Numbered from the stretch's first letter, positions 11,193 through 21,826 are shown. The stretch is 64,000 nucleotides of DNA from Crossaster papposus (GCA_037893245.1 JBAIAA010000750.1:1-64000); one strand, 5' to 3'. The notes: generated by a model from the sequence alone, not told the origin. Translations and numbers: made by a program.

Positions 11193-11288
11193 GTGTTGAA
11201 GGGCACGAACGAGGGTGCTTTTGCCATTGATACAGTCAACAGCAATGTCATGGCCGACAAGGCGCTGGAGGAGAGAAAGAAACTGCTG
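11193..11288 (+). CDS. Exon P3 of the coiled-coil gene
   Basis: Acceptor ATCCTTTTAG|GTG at 11192 and donor CTG CTG|GTGAGA at 11289 bracket an intact 96-nt, 32-codon exon, phase 0 on both sides. It reads VLKGTNEGAFAIDTVNSNVM and then ADKALEERKKLL. This is the cleanest exon of the plus-strand gene. The phase matches both neighbours. Product not identified. Confidence 0.6.
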
Positions 11289-11419
11289 GTGAGATTTCCA
11301 ATTGAATAAAGCTTGATTTTAAATAAACGATTGTTAAGAAAGTCTGAACAGGTTTTATTTTTTTACAAAAAATACAACTTATCTTGTGCGACCCCAAACA
11401 AAAATGTGGCTCCACATGT

Positions 11420-11760
11420 AATAACCCGCTCAATGTTGAGAGAGTGAATATTTTGTAAAAGTCTTTGAATATCTACTGTTTCAGGTTTCATTCACAGAAA
11501 TGTTGATTTTGATATAAAGTTTTAAAAAACGCCCATTTTGTGTGCATCGTTCTGTTGCTTTACAACAGAGCCAGCTATTTCAAAGCCTGTTTTCTCAGTT
11601 GTGTATTTTGAACTTGAAGATAGTAATCAATTTGCAAACGAGTCATATTTCTGAAACAGGAGGGGCTAATGAGCTCTATACACATGTATATATCAAATGC
11701 TGACATTGTGGGGTTTTCAACCTATTTTTACTTTGTTTGCGACATAATAGCTTTGTTTGT
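11420..11760. repeat. Second copy of the dispersed repeat at 4540-4960
   Basis: Shares CGCTCAATGTTGAGAG, TTCACAGAAAT, TTTGTGTGCATCG, ACAACAGAGC and TCAAAGCCTGTTTTCTCAG with the earlier copy, in the same orientation and order. It lies in the intron between exons P3 and P4. Confidence 0.55.
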
Positions 11761-11840
11761 GAAGCAGGTCACATAATGTACCATCTCACTTCTGATTGCC
11801 TGTTTTCTCCCTTCCCCCCCCCCCCCCCCAATCCCTACAG

Positions 11841-12078
11841 AAATAGCAAGAATCCCGCCAGGCCCAGCTGCATCTGTCCCAGCAGGCCAAGCTGAACCGA
11901 AGAAAGTCTGGATGAGGAGCTGGCCACGACGACAGCTGCGGTGGAAGAGCAGCTGGAGGACCAGAAGAGGGCGCTCTTGTCGCGCCAGGGACTGGAGTTT
12001 GCGAAGGAGATGCAGGTGAAGCGCAAGACACTGACAGAGGAGGCTTCCAAGGAGTTGGTAGAAGAGCACGAGAAGAAT
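11841..12078 (+). pseudogene. Exon P4 of the coiled-coil gene, with a frame break
   Basis: After a C-rich tract and acceptor TCCCTACAG at 11840 the exon opens AAA TAG CAA GAA. The TAG is either an in-frame stop or part of an alternative acceptor (AAATAG|CAA at 11846). The frame QESRQAQLHLSQQAKLNRRK then meets TCTGGATGA and shifts by one base to LDEELATTTAAVEEQLEDQ, continuing as a long coiled-coil helix to EEHEKN before donor AAT|GTGAGG at 12079. Lengths from either acceptor leave a remainder of one base between two phase-0 introns, so a single-base insertion near 11908 is the simplest reading. Confidence 0.5.
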
Positions 12079-12911
12079 GTGAGGGGGTTCTCCAGACATT
12101 TTGATTCAAATTTAAACTGGAATTTTATGAAAAACCTAATAAAAAATCCTGTTTGGGAGAATATTATGTTGACCCTTAAGGTTTTATTTGGCCAGGTTGG
12201 CATATATGTGACCTGCTCTGTGAAAATGAGTCAAATGTCGACAATTTGACAAACAGAGTTATGTATACCATTAGAAAGAGTGCACTGTCTTTTTGTGGGA
12301 GGTCTGTAGCATATGTTGCGTTCTTGTGATATACCGATTTTTATTTTGACGATTGTGCGAAATATAAAAAACCCATTCATGACAAATTATGCATTAAACA
12401 AATTATTTCCCTTTAGGAGATGTATGCAATAGAAACCCTGTGTTAATTCAGCACGTTTTAATGAAGAAATTGAAAATATAGATCCTGACCAAGGTGAAAA
12501 TCATAAAATAGGAATATCAAATTTTCTTACGAAAACCCCCCTCTCCGCGTTCAACCACCCAAATCTCGTAAGTGCGCTGTGCGACATCTGACTCATTTTT
12601 ACAGAGCAGGTTACATATGAGCATCTTAATTGTGTCGTGTCCAAGTTTGGTTCATTGACTGACTGGCCACGGTGGCTAATTGTTTGTGCTTATGCAGTGC
12701 TTATATGAGAGGTGATTGATAATGTTTTGTGGCCTCGAGGTAGACGAGGTACATTTTTTGAAAATCAAACACATCTATTTCTTAACCTAGTTTCCTCCTA
12801 CATTTAACACACTTCTAGCGGACATTGGGCATACAGTTAGGATCCCTTCTAGGTACCCCAGAAAGTGATCCACAGCATCAATGAGGCAAAAAAACATTAT
12901 TTTGTTTGCAG
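12079..12911. other. Intron, no feature seen
   Basis: AT-rich intron of the plus-strand gene. A weak inverted pair (TGACCTGCTCTGTGAAAATGAG near 12210 and CTCATTTTTACAGAGCAGGTTAC near 12592) suggests a decayed inverted-repeat element of about 0.4 kb. Confidence 0.4.
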
Positions 12912-13016
12912 ATGGAGAAGCTATTTCAGAACATGGATTTGAAGAAGGGCCGGCAGAAGGCGGCCCTGGCCGATCGCATCGCGGAGAAACGACAGCAAGC
13001 ACAAGAATTATTTTGA
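12912..13016 (+). CDS. Last coding exon P5 of the coiled-coil gene
   Basis: Acceptor TTTTGTTTGCAG|ATG at 12911. The 35-codon frame reads MEKLFQNMDLKKGRQKAALA and then DRIAEKRQQAQELF before TGA at 13014-13016. It enters in phase 0, as exon P4 requires. It has the same basic coiled-coil character as the earlier exons. The last codons and the stop lie at the edge of sequence (AATTATTTTGACCC...) that resembles the CCAGTTCGCGCC MITE family, so the original C-terminus may have been cut and replaced by MITE sequence. An AATAAA at 13185-13190 could serve as the poly(A) signal. Confidence 0.55.
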   Translation: MEKLFQNMDLKKGRQKAALADRIAEKRQQAQELF

Positions 13017-13120
13017 CCCGGCCCAGGATTGTTTTTCACGAACCTCAATTCGAGACGGGTTTAGGCCGGCGTCTGTGGGTAGCACACCTGATATTCGCCG
13101 GCCACAGGAAAGTTAGCCCA
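13000..13120. mobile_element. Partial copy of the CCAGTTCGCGCC MITE at the gene's 3' end
   Basis: Shares GGATTGTTTTTCACGAACCTC, GAGACGGGTTTAGGCCGG and TCTGTGGGTAGCACACC with the copies at 10034 and 58835. Both terminal repeats are missing. Confidence 0.5.
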
Positions 13121-13184
13121 ATTCTCTGTTATAGTTAGCACGTTTCTGAAACCAATAAGCAGCGCCATGAAATTGGACCCAGTT

Positions 13185-13190
13185 AATAAA
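13185..13190 (+). promoter_or_regulatory. Poly(A) signal AATAAA
   Basis: An AATAAA hexamer 169 bases after the stop of exon P5, on the same strand. Plausible 3' end of the plus-strand gene. Cleavage not shown. Confidence 0.35.
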
Positions 13191-13318
13191 CACAATCATC
13201 AATCAATCAATACATTCACAAATGTGTTATTAGTTTCTTAGATTTCAGGTTCCCCCATCGTTTAACACAAGACATGGTATAAATCAAAGAGCAAAGTAGT
13301 AACAGGAACAAATTCTAA

Positions 13319-13513
13319 TCACTGGTTTTGGTTCCATACCTCTTCATTAAAGTCTTTCTGAACTGGCTCCTTGACGTTAACCAACTCCCCAACAACGCTA
13401 GTCTTGTCGGTGTCTGTCTTACTGTACTTAAAAGCGTGCTCCAGGGCCGTCTTACCACTAGAGGGCGCCGCCTCTGTCAGCTGCGTGGTGCGGGAACGGG
13501 TGAAGAACATGTC
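13319..13513 (-). CDS. Exon M8, probable last exon of an uncharacterised minus-strand gene
   Basis: Acceptor TTTGATTTGTCAG|GAC ends at 13514 on the minus strand. The frame reads DMFFTRSRTTQLTEAAPSSG, then KTALEHAFKYSKTDTDKTSV and VGELVNVKEPVQKDFNEE. At 13340 there is a possible donor (GAG|GTATGG). If unused, the frame ends VWNQNQ then TGA at 13319. No further minus exon is seen below this point, so a terminal exon is the simpler reading. It enters in phase 0, matching the donor of the exon at 15122. The gene converges on the plus-strand coiled-coil gene, with about 300 bases between the two stops. Function unknown. Confidence 0.6.
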   Translation of the reverse strand, partial: DMFFTRSRTTQLTEAAPSSGKTALEHAFKYSKTDTDKTSVVGELVNVKEPVQKDFNEEVWNQNQ

Positions 13514-13628
13514 CTGACAAATCAAAAAGAAGCATTGATGCCAATTAAAAGTCTACCTGAGGAACCAAAGGCAAGAATCATGGCAGAGTCTATAAAACTT
13601 CACACACATCTTCAAACATGTCCATTAT

Positions 13629-14521
13629 ATCGTCAGCGTTTTCACGAAGAGACGAATTTGGCCACGGGGAGTTGCACGTTGGTTTTGAGAAAATCAGGTT
13701 TTAAGTTGGTCACTTTTTGAAAAAGAGATTTCGCCTATTTATAAAGCACATATTAACTTATATTTGGTACATACAGAGAGGTAAGATCTAACACTATAAC
13801 AATATACATATTAAATAACACTAACAAACTTAATTGACGAGTATTTAATGTAGATATGAATCTGTCTGTTCGTGAAAATTTCAAATCTAAGGTGGTGGTT
13901 TTTTTGCCCATAGCGCACGAATTCGTCTCTTCGTGAAAACTTAAAAACTATTTTTCCCAAATTTGTCTCTTCGTGAATGTATATACAATGTATATACATT
14001 GTACGCGCGTTGTTTTTGCACTCGGGCAACGTTATTTATATCTACGCAGGTGCAAAATACAATTTGGCTGTTCGTGAAAATTCACAAATTATATTTCGTC
14101 TGTTCGTGAAAATTCCAAATCTACGGTGTTGGCTTTTTTGCCCATAGCGCACGAATTTGTCTCTTCGTGAAAACTTAAAAACTTGTTTTGACGATATCTG
14201 TCTCTTCGTGAATGTATATACAATGTATATACAATGTATATACATTGTACGCGCGTTGTTGTTGCACTCGGAGCAACGTTATTTTTTTTATCTACGCAGG
14301 GACAAAATACAATTTGGCTGTTCGTGAAAACTGAAAATACGATTTGGGTGAAATTTTTCCCTGTATGATTTTCGTAATCTTAATGATTCAGACTGATTTT
14401 GACAATATTAACCTCGCCAGAATGTTCGTTGCTATCCACTTAATCGATTTCGGCAAAAAAACGAATTTTGAAAAAATAATGATTTTGGCCAAATTCGTCT
14501 CTTCGTGAAAACGCTGACGAT
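13629..14521. mobile_element. Non-autonomous DNA transposon with long perfect terminal repeats
   Basis: The left end ATCGTCAGCGTTTTCACGAA (continuing GAGACGAATTTGGCC) is matched perfectly by the inverted right end TTCGTGAAAACGCTGACGAT at 14521: at least 33 bp of exact inverted repeat. The interior carries two tandem copies of a ~240-bp unit (about 13850 and 14095) rich in TCTCTTCGTGAAAA and CTGTTCGTGAAAA, which repeat the terminal motif, as transposase-binding subterminal repeats do. GTATATACAATGTATATAC palindromes lie at 13979-13998 and 14214-14245. No transposase. It lies in an intron of the minus-strand gene. Confidence 0.8.
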
Positions 14522-15121
14522 ATGTTTAGACAAGACTATCGCATGCCATTATGATGCCCCACAAGTCCCCACAACTCTCAAAAAGTCCATCATGTATTCA
14601 TCACAAGTCCCAACAAGCCTATCGCAAGTTCTCATTCATGTCATAATGCCCTACAAGTCTTCACAAGTACCCACGAGTAGTCAAGTACCCAAACAAATCA
14701 TCACAATTTCTAACATGTCCTCATAATACCCCACAAGACCTTGATTCAGAAAAGCCTTTTCAACCATGTGATCTACACATGGGCATGATTTAGCCCACTC
14801 TTTATACGATAGCACTGCCCGACTAGCCAGTCAGTCAATAAGTTAGTCAGCCACTGAGCACACATTGGGTTAGTCATTTCATGAAGCTGCTAAGCCCAAA
14901 AATGTGCATGAACATTCTTTCTTGTCAAAAACAGGGTTACAGACAACAAAATTGGGTGATGTATATTGTTTGGGACATTCAGCTGGTTTTTACTTAGCAT
15001 GAAAAGCACATGGAGTTTTAGCTAGTATAGTAGTAACCTGTCTTTAACGAGCAAGACTTTTTAGTGCTTTAGCAGCTCATTAACATTGAGCCCAGAACCA
15101 GCACAACTCGTCTCATTGTAC
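14522..15121. other. Intron with a CAAGT-rich stretch
   Basis: Between 14555 and 14735 the text repeats ACAAGTCCCCACAA-like and TACAAGTCTTCACAAGTACC-like words, a degenerate simple repeat. Nothing else recognised. Confidence 0.35.
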
Positions 15122-15494
15122 CTTGTAGAACTCCCTCAGAAACAGCGGGTTGGTGTCGTCCTGGAGATCTCCAATCTTGATGTGTGCCAGGCAGTGCATG
15201 ATCAGCATGACAAACTCTCCGACCGACTCCAGGCGCTCCCGCCGAACAAAGAGAATGTTGGCGGCACGCTGGTAGAAGAAGGAGCGCCGGTACATGTTGC
15301 GATGGTAGTCGTTCTGCGGCAGGTGGGAGGCCAGGAGGAGGGTGACGTTGGGGGTGCGGTTGGTCCTCTGCAAGAGGCGTACGAAAAGACACCGAAGCGA
15401 TAGACCACAAACCGGCTCGGCGTGATGCTGTTGGTGTCATTGGTGAGAAGCCACTGGGCATCCTTGATATCGATGAAGGCATCTGAAACGGCTC
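15122..15494 (-). CDS. Exon M7 of the minus-strand gene, with a 1-nt frame break
   Basis: Acceptor TTTAATCACCAG|GA at 15495 and donor TAC AAG|GTACAA at 15121. It starts in phase 1 with (G)AVSDAFIDIKDAQWLLTND and reaches SRFVVYRFGVFSY. The frame then has to shift to continue as LLQRTNRTPNVTLLLASHLP, with NMYRRSFFYQRAANILFVRR, ESVGEFVMLIMHCLAHIKI and NPLFLREFYK at the end. The length is 373 nt, but entry phase 1 and exit phase 0 need a remainder of two, so one base is missing (or two are extra) near 15370. The conserved look on both sides of the break says the exon is or was real. I do not recognise the domain. It is rich in aromatic residues and could be a folded, partly hydrophobic C-terminal domain. 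Confidence 0.6.
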
Positions 15495-15571
15495 CTGGTG
15501 ATTAAACAACAGTTTTTAAAGGATTAGGATTATGTCTCTTAAGTCTATCAAAAAAATGATAGTTGTGAGGT

Positions 15572-18137
15572 ACCACCATATTGCAGACCTTCACCTCCCT
15601 ATTTTTACCCTACTTGACTTCCCCAGTCTCCGGACGATGGGCAGAGCAAACTATCTGAAATGTTGAGTTTCCTCTGGTTCCTTCTAAAACCACGAATCTC
15701 ACTAATTACCGTGGTGTTACTGCAAACTACTGGGAGTAGGGCTTTAAAACAAACAGATATAGGACAAAGTAGGCCCTTCGCAGAACAAAATAAAAAAATT
15801 AAAGTAGGACTTTAAAACAAACAAACATCTAAGTAGGCCCTTTGCAGAACAAAATCAGGATGAAAGTAGGGACTTAAACAAACCAAACATAGAACAAAAT
15901 CAGGATGAAAGTAGGGCTTTAAAACAAACAGATATAGAACAAAATCAGGATGAAATTCGGACTTTGAAATAAAAAACATAGGACAAATTAGGCCCTTTGC
16001 AGAACAAAATCAGGATGAAATTCGGACTTTTGCGGACTTTACATGTAGGAGTGGTTTTCGTTGATACTCGCCCATGTTTACAGCATCATAAGCCTCAGTT
16101 GGTATGTTAACACTTGTGCTCCATCCTCAACTAAGCTTTTGGAAGTACAGTTGCACTACTCGTACGCCTAAAGCCCTTATTGTACTATATGACATTGTAC
16201 TACCACCATATTGCAGACCTTCACCTCCCTATTTTTACCCTACTTGACTTCTCCGGACGATGGGCAGAGCAAACTATCTGAAATGTTGAGTTTCCTCTGG
16301 TTCCTTCTAAAACCACGAATCTCACTAATTACCGTGGTGTTACTGCAAACTACTGGGAGTAGGGCTTTAAAACAAACAGATATAGGACAAAGTAGGCCCT
16401 TCGCAGAACAAAATAAAAAAATTAAAGTAGGACTTTAAAACAAACAAACATCTAAGTAGGCCCTTTGCAGAACAAAATCAGGATGAAAGTAGGGACTTAA
16501 ACAAACCAAACATAGAACAAAGTAGACCCTTCGCAGAACAAAATCAGGATGAAAGTAGGGCTTTAAAACAAACAGATATAGAACAAAATCAGGATGAAAT
16601 TCGGACTTTGAAATAAAAAACATAGGACAAATTAGGCCCTTTGCAGAACAAAATCAGGATGAAATTCGGACTTTTGCGGACTTTACATGTAGGAGTGGTT
16701 TTCGTTGATACTCGCCCATGTTTACAGCATCATAAGCCTCAGTTGGTATGTTAACACTTGTGCTCCATCCTCAACTAAGCTTTTGGAAGTACAGTTGCAC
16801 TACTCGTACGCCTAAAGCCCTTATTGTACTATATGACATTGTACTACCACCATATTGCAGACCTTCACCTCCCTATTTTTACCCTACTTGACTTCTCCGG
16901 ACGATGGGCAGAGCAAACTATCTGAAATGTTGAGTTTCCTCTGGTTCCTTCTAAAACCACGAATCTCACTAATTACCGTGGTGTTACTGCAAACTACTGG
17001 GAGTAGGGCTTTAAAACAAACAGATATAGGACAAAGTAGGCCCTTCGCAGAACAAAATAAAAAAATTAAAGTAGGACTTTAAAACAAACAAACATCTAAG
17101 TAGGCCCTTTGCAGAACAAAATCAGGATGAAAGTAGGGACTTAAACAAACCAAACATAGAACAAAGTAGACCCTTCGCAGAACAAAATCAGGATGAAAGT
17201 AGGGCTTTAAAACAAACAGATATAGAACAAAATCAGGATGAAATTCGGACTTTGAAATAAAAAACATAGGACAAATTAGGCCCTTTGCAGAACAAAATCA
17301 GGATGAAATTCGGACTTTTGCGGACTTTACATGTAGGAGTGGTTTTCGTTGATACTCGCCCATGTTTACAGCATCATAAGCCTCAGTTGGTATGTTAACA
17401 CTTGTGCTCCATCCTCAACTAAGCTTTTGGAAGTACAGTTGCACTACTCGTACGCCTAAAGCCCTTATTGTACTATATGACATTGTACTACCACCATATT
17501 GCAGACCTTCACCTCCCTATTTTTACCCTACTTGACTTCCCCAGTCTCCGGACGATGGGCAGAGCAAACTATCTGAAATGTTGAGTTTCCTCTGGTTCCT
17601 TCTAAAACCACGAATCTCACTAATTACCGTAGTGTTACTGCAAACTACTGGGAGTAGGGCTTTAAAACAAACAGATATAGGACAAAGTAGGCCCTTCGCA
17701 GAACAAAATAAAAAAATTAAAGTAGGACTTTAAAACAAACAAACATCTAAGTAGGCCCTTTGCAGAACAAAATCAGGATGAAAGTAGGGACTTAAACAAA
17801 CCAAACATAGAACAAAGTAGACCCTTCGCAGAACAAAATCAGGATGAAAGTAGGGCTTTAAAACAAACAGATATAGAACAAAATCAGGATGAAATTCGGA
17901 CTTTGAAATAAAAAACATAGGACAAATTAGGCCCTTTGCAGAACAAAATCAGGATGAAATTCGGACTTTTGCGGACTTTACATGTAGGAGTGGTTTTCGT
18001 TGATACTCGCCCATGTTTACAGCATCATAAGCCTCAGTTGGTATGTTAACACTTGTGCTCCATCCTCAACTAAGCTTTTGGAAGTACAGTTGCACTACTC
18101 GTACGCCTAAAGCCCTTATTGTACTATATGACAATGT
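15572..18137. repeat. Four tandem copies of a ~644-bp repeat
   Basis: ACCACCATATTGCAGACCTT starts at 15572, 16202, 16846 and 17490, giving periods of 630, 644 and 644 bases. The last copy runs out near 18137. Copies are almost identical. The first lacks one ~26-base inner unit, and copies one and four carry an extra CCCAGTCT near their starts. Inside each copy is a shorter degenerate repeat built on CAGAACAAAATCAGGATGAA and GTAGGGCTTTAAAACAAACA, about 45-60 bases per unit. Short frames recur with the repeat but have no coding character. It lies in an intron of the minus-strand gene. Confidence 0.9.
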
Positions 18138-18940
18138 GTACCACTGTTACAATAATAAGATATACAAAAATTGGAGTTGTGGGATGAAAAAGTTTGAATT
18201 TGAACAAGAAAAAAGTAGAAAAAGTAGCCGCAAGTGTAAACAAAAAACTTGAGTGAGTCAAAAATAACTTTTAGGCAAATTTACACATAGGTAGAGAAAT
18301 AAATAGATTAGACAATGCTTTTTGTTAAAACACATTTTAGAATTTCTTAATTTAGGTGAGCCTGCCCTTTTTTGTGCGCTATGCGTTCTAACACTGTTGT
18401 GTAGGGAGTGCGAGTGTCTATAGTCTTGGCCTAAGACTGTATTTGGAATTTATTTGTGGACGTACATTTTGTCCCACCAGCACGCAATGCATATCGCGTG
18501 CTTGCCAAACATAATTAACAAAAATCAGTACATCGGCATAGTAATATACACAACCTTGGATAGCTGTGTTTTGCAGGCAGTATATTCAATCGCAAGTAAT
18601 TTTAAAAGACCAACAATTAGATGATCTTTCACCAACAAAAAAGGAATTAAATGAAAAAAGTAGGTAAGTAAAAGCAAGTGCAAACCAAAAACTAGGAAAA
18701 AGTAGGATATTCAAGAGAAAAGTAGAAGAACAAGTAAACAACAAATAGGAAAAAGTAGAACAAGTAGAAGCAAGAGTGAACAAAAAGGAAAAAAAAATGT
18801 AGGAATTTCAAGAAAAAGATACTGGTAGGAAAAGAACGAGCACGTGTATAAACAAAAACACTAGGAAAAGTGGACATACTTGAACGCCTTGCACTGTTCT
18901 TGCAAGTATTATTACTTAATTGTTTTTTCATTGCTCTGAC
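18138..18940. other. Intron, A-rich with AAAAAGTAG words
   Basis: Around 18185-18235 and 18650-18860 the plus strand repeats AGAAAAAGTAG and AAGTAGAACAAGTAGAAGC, a degenerate simple repeat. No exon seen. Confidence 0.35.
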
Positions 18941-19162
18941 CTTTAAACCCAGGCCTTTTAAGGGCGTCGGTGCTCTTGACAATCTCCTCAATCTCCTGCA
19001 GGTCCTTGTAGAGCGGGGTTTTCAGTAGGGCGTCAAAGACCGAATCGTCCATGCCGGGAGGCAGCTGGGAGCGGTCCAGGGCTTCCTGTTCACGCTGGGC
19101 CCAGTCACTGGGGGCGTCCGGCGCTGTGGTGGAATTGATGGTTTGGTTCAGGTCCGATGCAC
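18941..19162 (-). CDS. Exon M6 of the minus-strand gene
   Basis: Acceptor TTCTCTTTTGATAG|GT at 19163 and donor TTT AAA G|GTCAGAG at 18940. It is 222 nt, phase 1 in and phase 1 out, fully open. It reads (G)ASDLNQTINSTTAPDAPSDW, AQREQEALDRSQLPPGMDDS, VFDALLKTPLYKDLQEIEEI and VKSTDALKRPGFK. The first part looks like a flexible linker and the second like two amphipathic helices. Phases agree with the exons at 21827 and 15494, so the three form one transcript model. No match that I can name. Confidence 0.65.
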
Positions 19163-20220
19163 CTATCAAAAGAGAAAAGTGATCAACCAATTAGCACTTT
19201 TTGTATTGTATTACAATAGTCAGAGATCACACTTGCCTATGGAAAAACAAAAAATCTAAAAATCGTCCGACCCCAAAATCGTTTCTGAAATATGTTATCC
19301 TTGGAGCTTTCTACTCCATTCATAGATGAAACGTCTCAAATGCTAGTTTTAACACCCACCACTTGTAGCCGATACTTGTGGGCAATTGCACGTTAATTCA
19401 AGGTGGAGAAAGCTGAAAAGTAGAACATTGAGCAAATCTTCCAAACTACAAGCACCACAACAACAAATGTGACAGAGATAGTGGGGCTGTTAAGTTCACA
19501 TATCTGATACAACTGTGCACTTCGTGACTGAAGCATGAAACTTGGCATGTTTTGGAGGGCATTTGTTTCAGATGTGGAGGCATTTTATATTTGACCTCTG
19601 ATGACATTTGAGAGGTCAATTACCTTTACCGTAAAACAATTGTTCTTGTTATACCATGATATTAAATTGCGAGATCCGATTGGTCAACCACTGGTAACAT
19701 GGATTATTACAAAAGTGCATGCGTTACCTCAAAAGTGATGTACCCAGGGTACATTACTCCAAAATAGTGGAGTACATCACCTTAATTGTTTTCAGCATTT
19801 AGTCCTTTTTGCACAAAATAACACACAAACGTAAAGTTTAATATAAGCAGATCCTATAGTACTCCTGGTATTACATATACGTGAAACACTATTACGTCCG
19901 CGCTAGTAGAGAACAGTTAGAATGAAAGTTGGATAGACTATGAAACAGAATCAATGTCAAAATGAACAGATGTGTGTATTCTTCAAACGCCGCATGTTTT
20001 TACAACGTCGATCCTTTCCTAATTTAGATGCTTTCCTAAATCGGATGATTTTTGTAAACTCGGATGCTTTTTTTTTATAATCAAAAGCTTTTTTAATTCG
20101 AATGATTTTCTAGTTCGGATGCTTTATTTATTCTGAGGTTTATTTGTGTCATATAAAATTGTATTATAAGATCGTAAAAGTTGTATCCTTATTGAGTGAC
20201 CCCCACAATGACGCTTCCCA
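19163..20220. other. Intron with short inverted-repeat text
   Basis: Around 19725-19800, AAGTGATGTACCC..GGGTACATTACTCC and GGAGTACATCACCTT form short inverted repeats. Nothing coding. Confidence 0.3.
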
Positions 20221-20600
20221 GGCTGTATCATAAAATACATTCTGGCATTCTTGTGTTTATGACTATTGACTAGTGCCCTCGAACAAGATACTGACAATTT
20301 GGCCTCATGGCCTCAACCAGCTCCTTGAGCTATTTCTCTCTCTCGTGGCCAGTTTGGCATGGGCTTGTCACCTCTGATTGACTCAACCCTCCCCTTTCCA
20401 CCCCTAGCCCTTACTATGCCACTATGATATACTGATTTCTTCAGGGACAGGTCCCTCATGGCCTCAGCCAGCTCCTTAAGCTGTCTCTCTTTCATAAAAT
20501 AGGGCGTGATCCCTGGCCACCTGGAATTCTGGTGTTTATGACTGTTGACTAGCGCCCTCGAACGAGGATACTGACAATTTGGGAGACTACCAACATAGTG
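20221..20600. repeat. Tandem duplication, about 270 bp unit
   Basis: TCATAAAATA, then TTCTGGCATTCTTGTGTTTATGACT, then GACTAG(T/C)GCCCTCGAAC occur at 20228-20290 and again at 20496-20575. GGCCTCA..CCAGCTCCTT..AGCT lies at 20303-20332 and again at 20460-20480. Confidence 0.5.
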
Positions 20601-20603
20601 CAG

Positions 20604-20676
20604 GATAGCTCAGTTGGTAGAGCACCGGTCCGGTATTCTTGAGGATGCAGGTTTGAGTCTTGCCTTGCCAATTCTT
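20604..20676 (+). ncRNA. tRNA-derived sequence (SINE head or tRNA pseudogene)
   Basis: GGATAGCTCAGTTGGTAGAGC contains a perfect polymerase III A box (TAGCTCAGTTGG). GCAGGTTTGAGTCTTGC, 43 bases on, forms a T-arm-like hairpin with a near-consensus B box. The anticodon arm and the acceptor stem do not pair well, so a working tRNA gene is unlikely. Confidence 0.5.
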
Positions 20677-20753
20677 TGTTTACTTTGCAATTTATGAAAA
20701 ATTTACCGTCAGTTTCCCCTGTAGTTTATTTTTGAAATAACAACACAACAGTC

Positions 20754-21489
20754 TTAACCAGTTCGCGCCGGGATTATTTTTCATTGACAAAAATGTGTTT
20801 TTTTATTCAGTAAAATATTCCTGTTTTGATAATGCAACTTAGTTTATTAGCACCGTTATTTACATGTTTTTGCCAACATTCTCTTGCTTAGGGCATTTTT
20901 TCTCTCTGCAGTCAGGGCATAATACTACGTCAACCGCTACCCGCCATAAAAGCTGGAACTACACCCAGGGCCGGAGACATTGTATGCGATAATAATACAA
21001 ATATTTGCAAGCCCAGCTAAAAAGCACCCTTTCAAGAATTTTAAAGGAGACTAAGGAACAATAGTTTAACAATTTAAACATCAAGAAATTACTAGACGCA
21101 GCTGGAACTAGGGTGTCGAATAGGCCTAATCACTAAAGTGTGATACCACAATATAGCGTATACACGTCCACGAAGCATGCTTGGCAACATTGACATATAG
21201 GCCTACTCATGTGCACCGCGTGTATGCATACATGTTGTGTATACCCATCCTTCGCAGCGCTAGCGGGTAGCTTTTGGCGTAAATACACGTAAATACAGCC
21301 AAGAAAACCTTGGCAGCGTATATACACGTCCTCCGCGGAATTAAACTGCTGTGCCCGACGAATGATTACGTCATCCGTGGATAGTAAACAATTTGTTGGG
21401 GTTTTGCTCGGGATGTGTTTATTTGTCATACGTTTTAAATCTCAGAAAAATTGTGTGTGTATATATGTCAACTGGCGCAAACTGGTTAA
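20754..21489. mobile_element. TTAA MITE, CCAGTTCGCGCC family, long form
   Basis: Begins TTAACCAGTTCGCGCCGGGA and ends TGGCGCAAACTGGTTAA, so both inverted ends and the TTAA target duplication are present. It is 736 bp. The inner part (from about 21005, AAGCACCCTTTCAAGAATTT onward) is shared with 46090-46560. No transposase. Lies in an intron of the minus-strand gene. Confidence 0.75.
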
Positions 21490-21826
21490 GCCCAAGACTA
21501 ATTTCTATGCAGATTTCTGTGCACATTTCTGCGATGTCGGCACATAAAGGTACATTTTTATCGTACATTAATGGCAAAGATTGTTTTCTTCGGCAAGATT
21601 AGGTGATCATACATGGTATAGCTTTGTCCAGGGTACAGGTAAACTCGGCCCCTAACCATCTCAGCCCCAGTCTAGAAAGTAGAGTTGTCTTGACTTGGAG
21701 CCTTAACTTAATTGCGCCCTCTGTTGATATAATGTTTTTTAAAGTGCAATGCAACTGCTAAAGTACAAAAGTACATTATAATAATGTCTTGGGTGGCTGG
21801 AGGGTTCACATCCTATAAAACCTTAC

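Noticed and set aside
7373-12078. TAG read as glutamine (alternative genetic code)
   Set aside because: One of the three TAGs can be part of an acceptor, other ORFs here use TAG as a stop, and the same exons also have indels. Decay or errors explain it better.
11728-12203. Minus-strand frames of 107-123 codons
   Set aside because: Antisense shadows of coiled-coil exon P4.
20604-20676. Functional tRNA gene
   Set aside because: A and B boxes are good, but the anticodon and acceptor stems do not pair.
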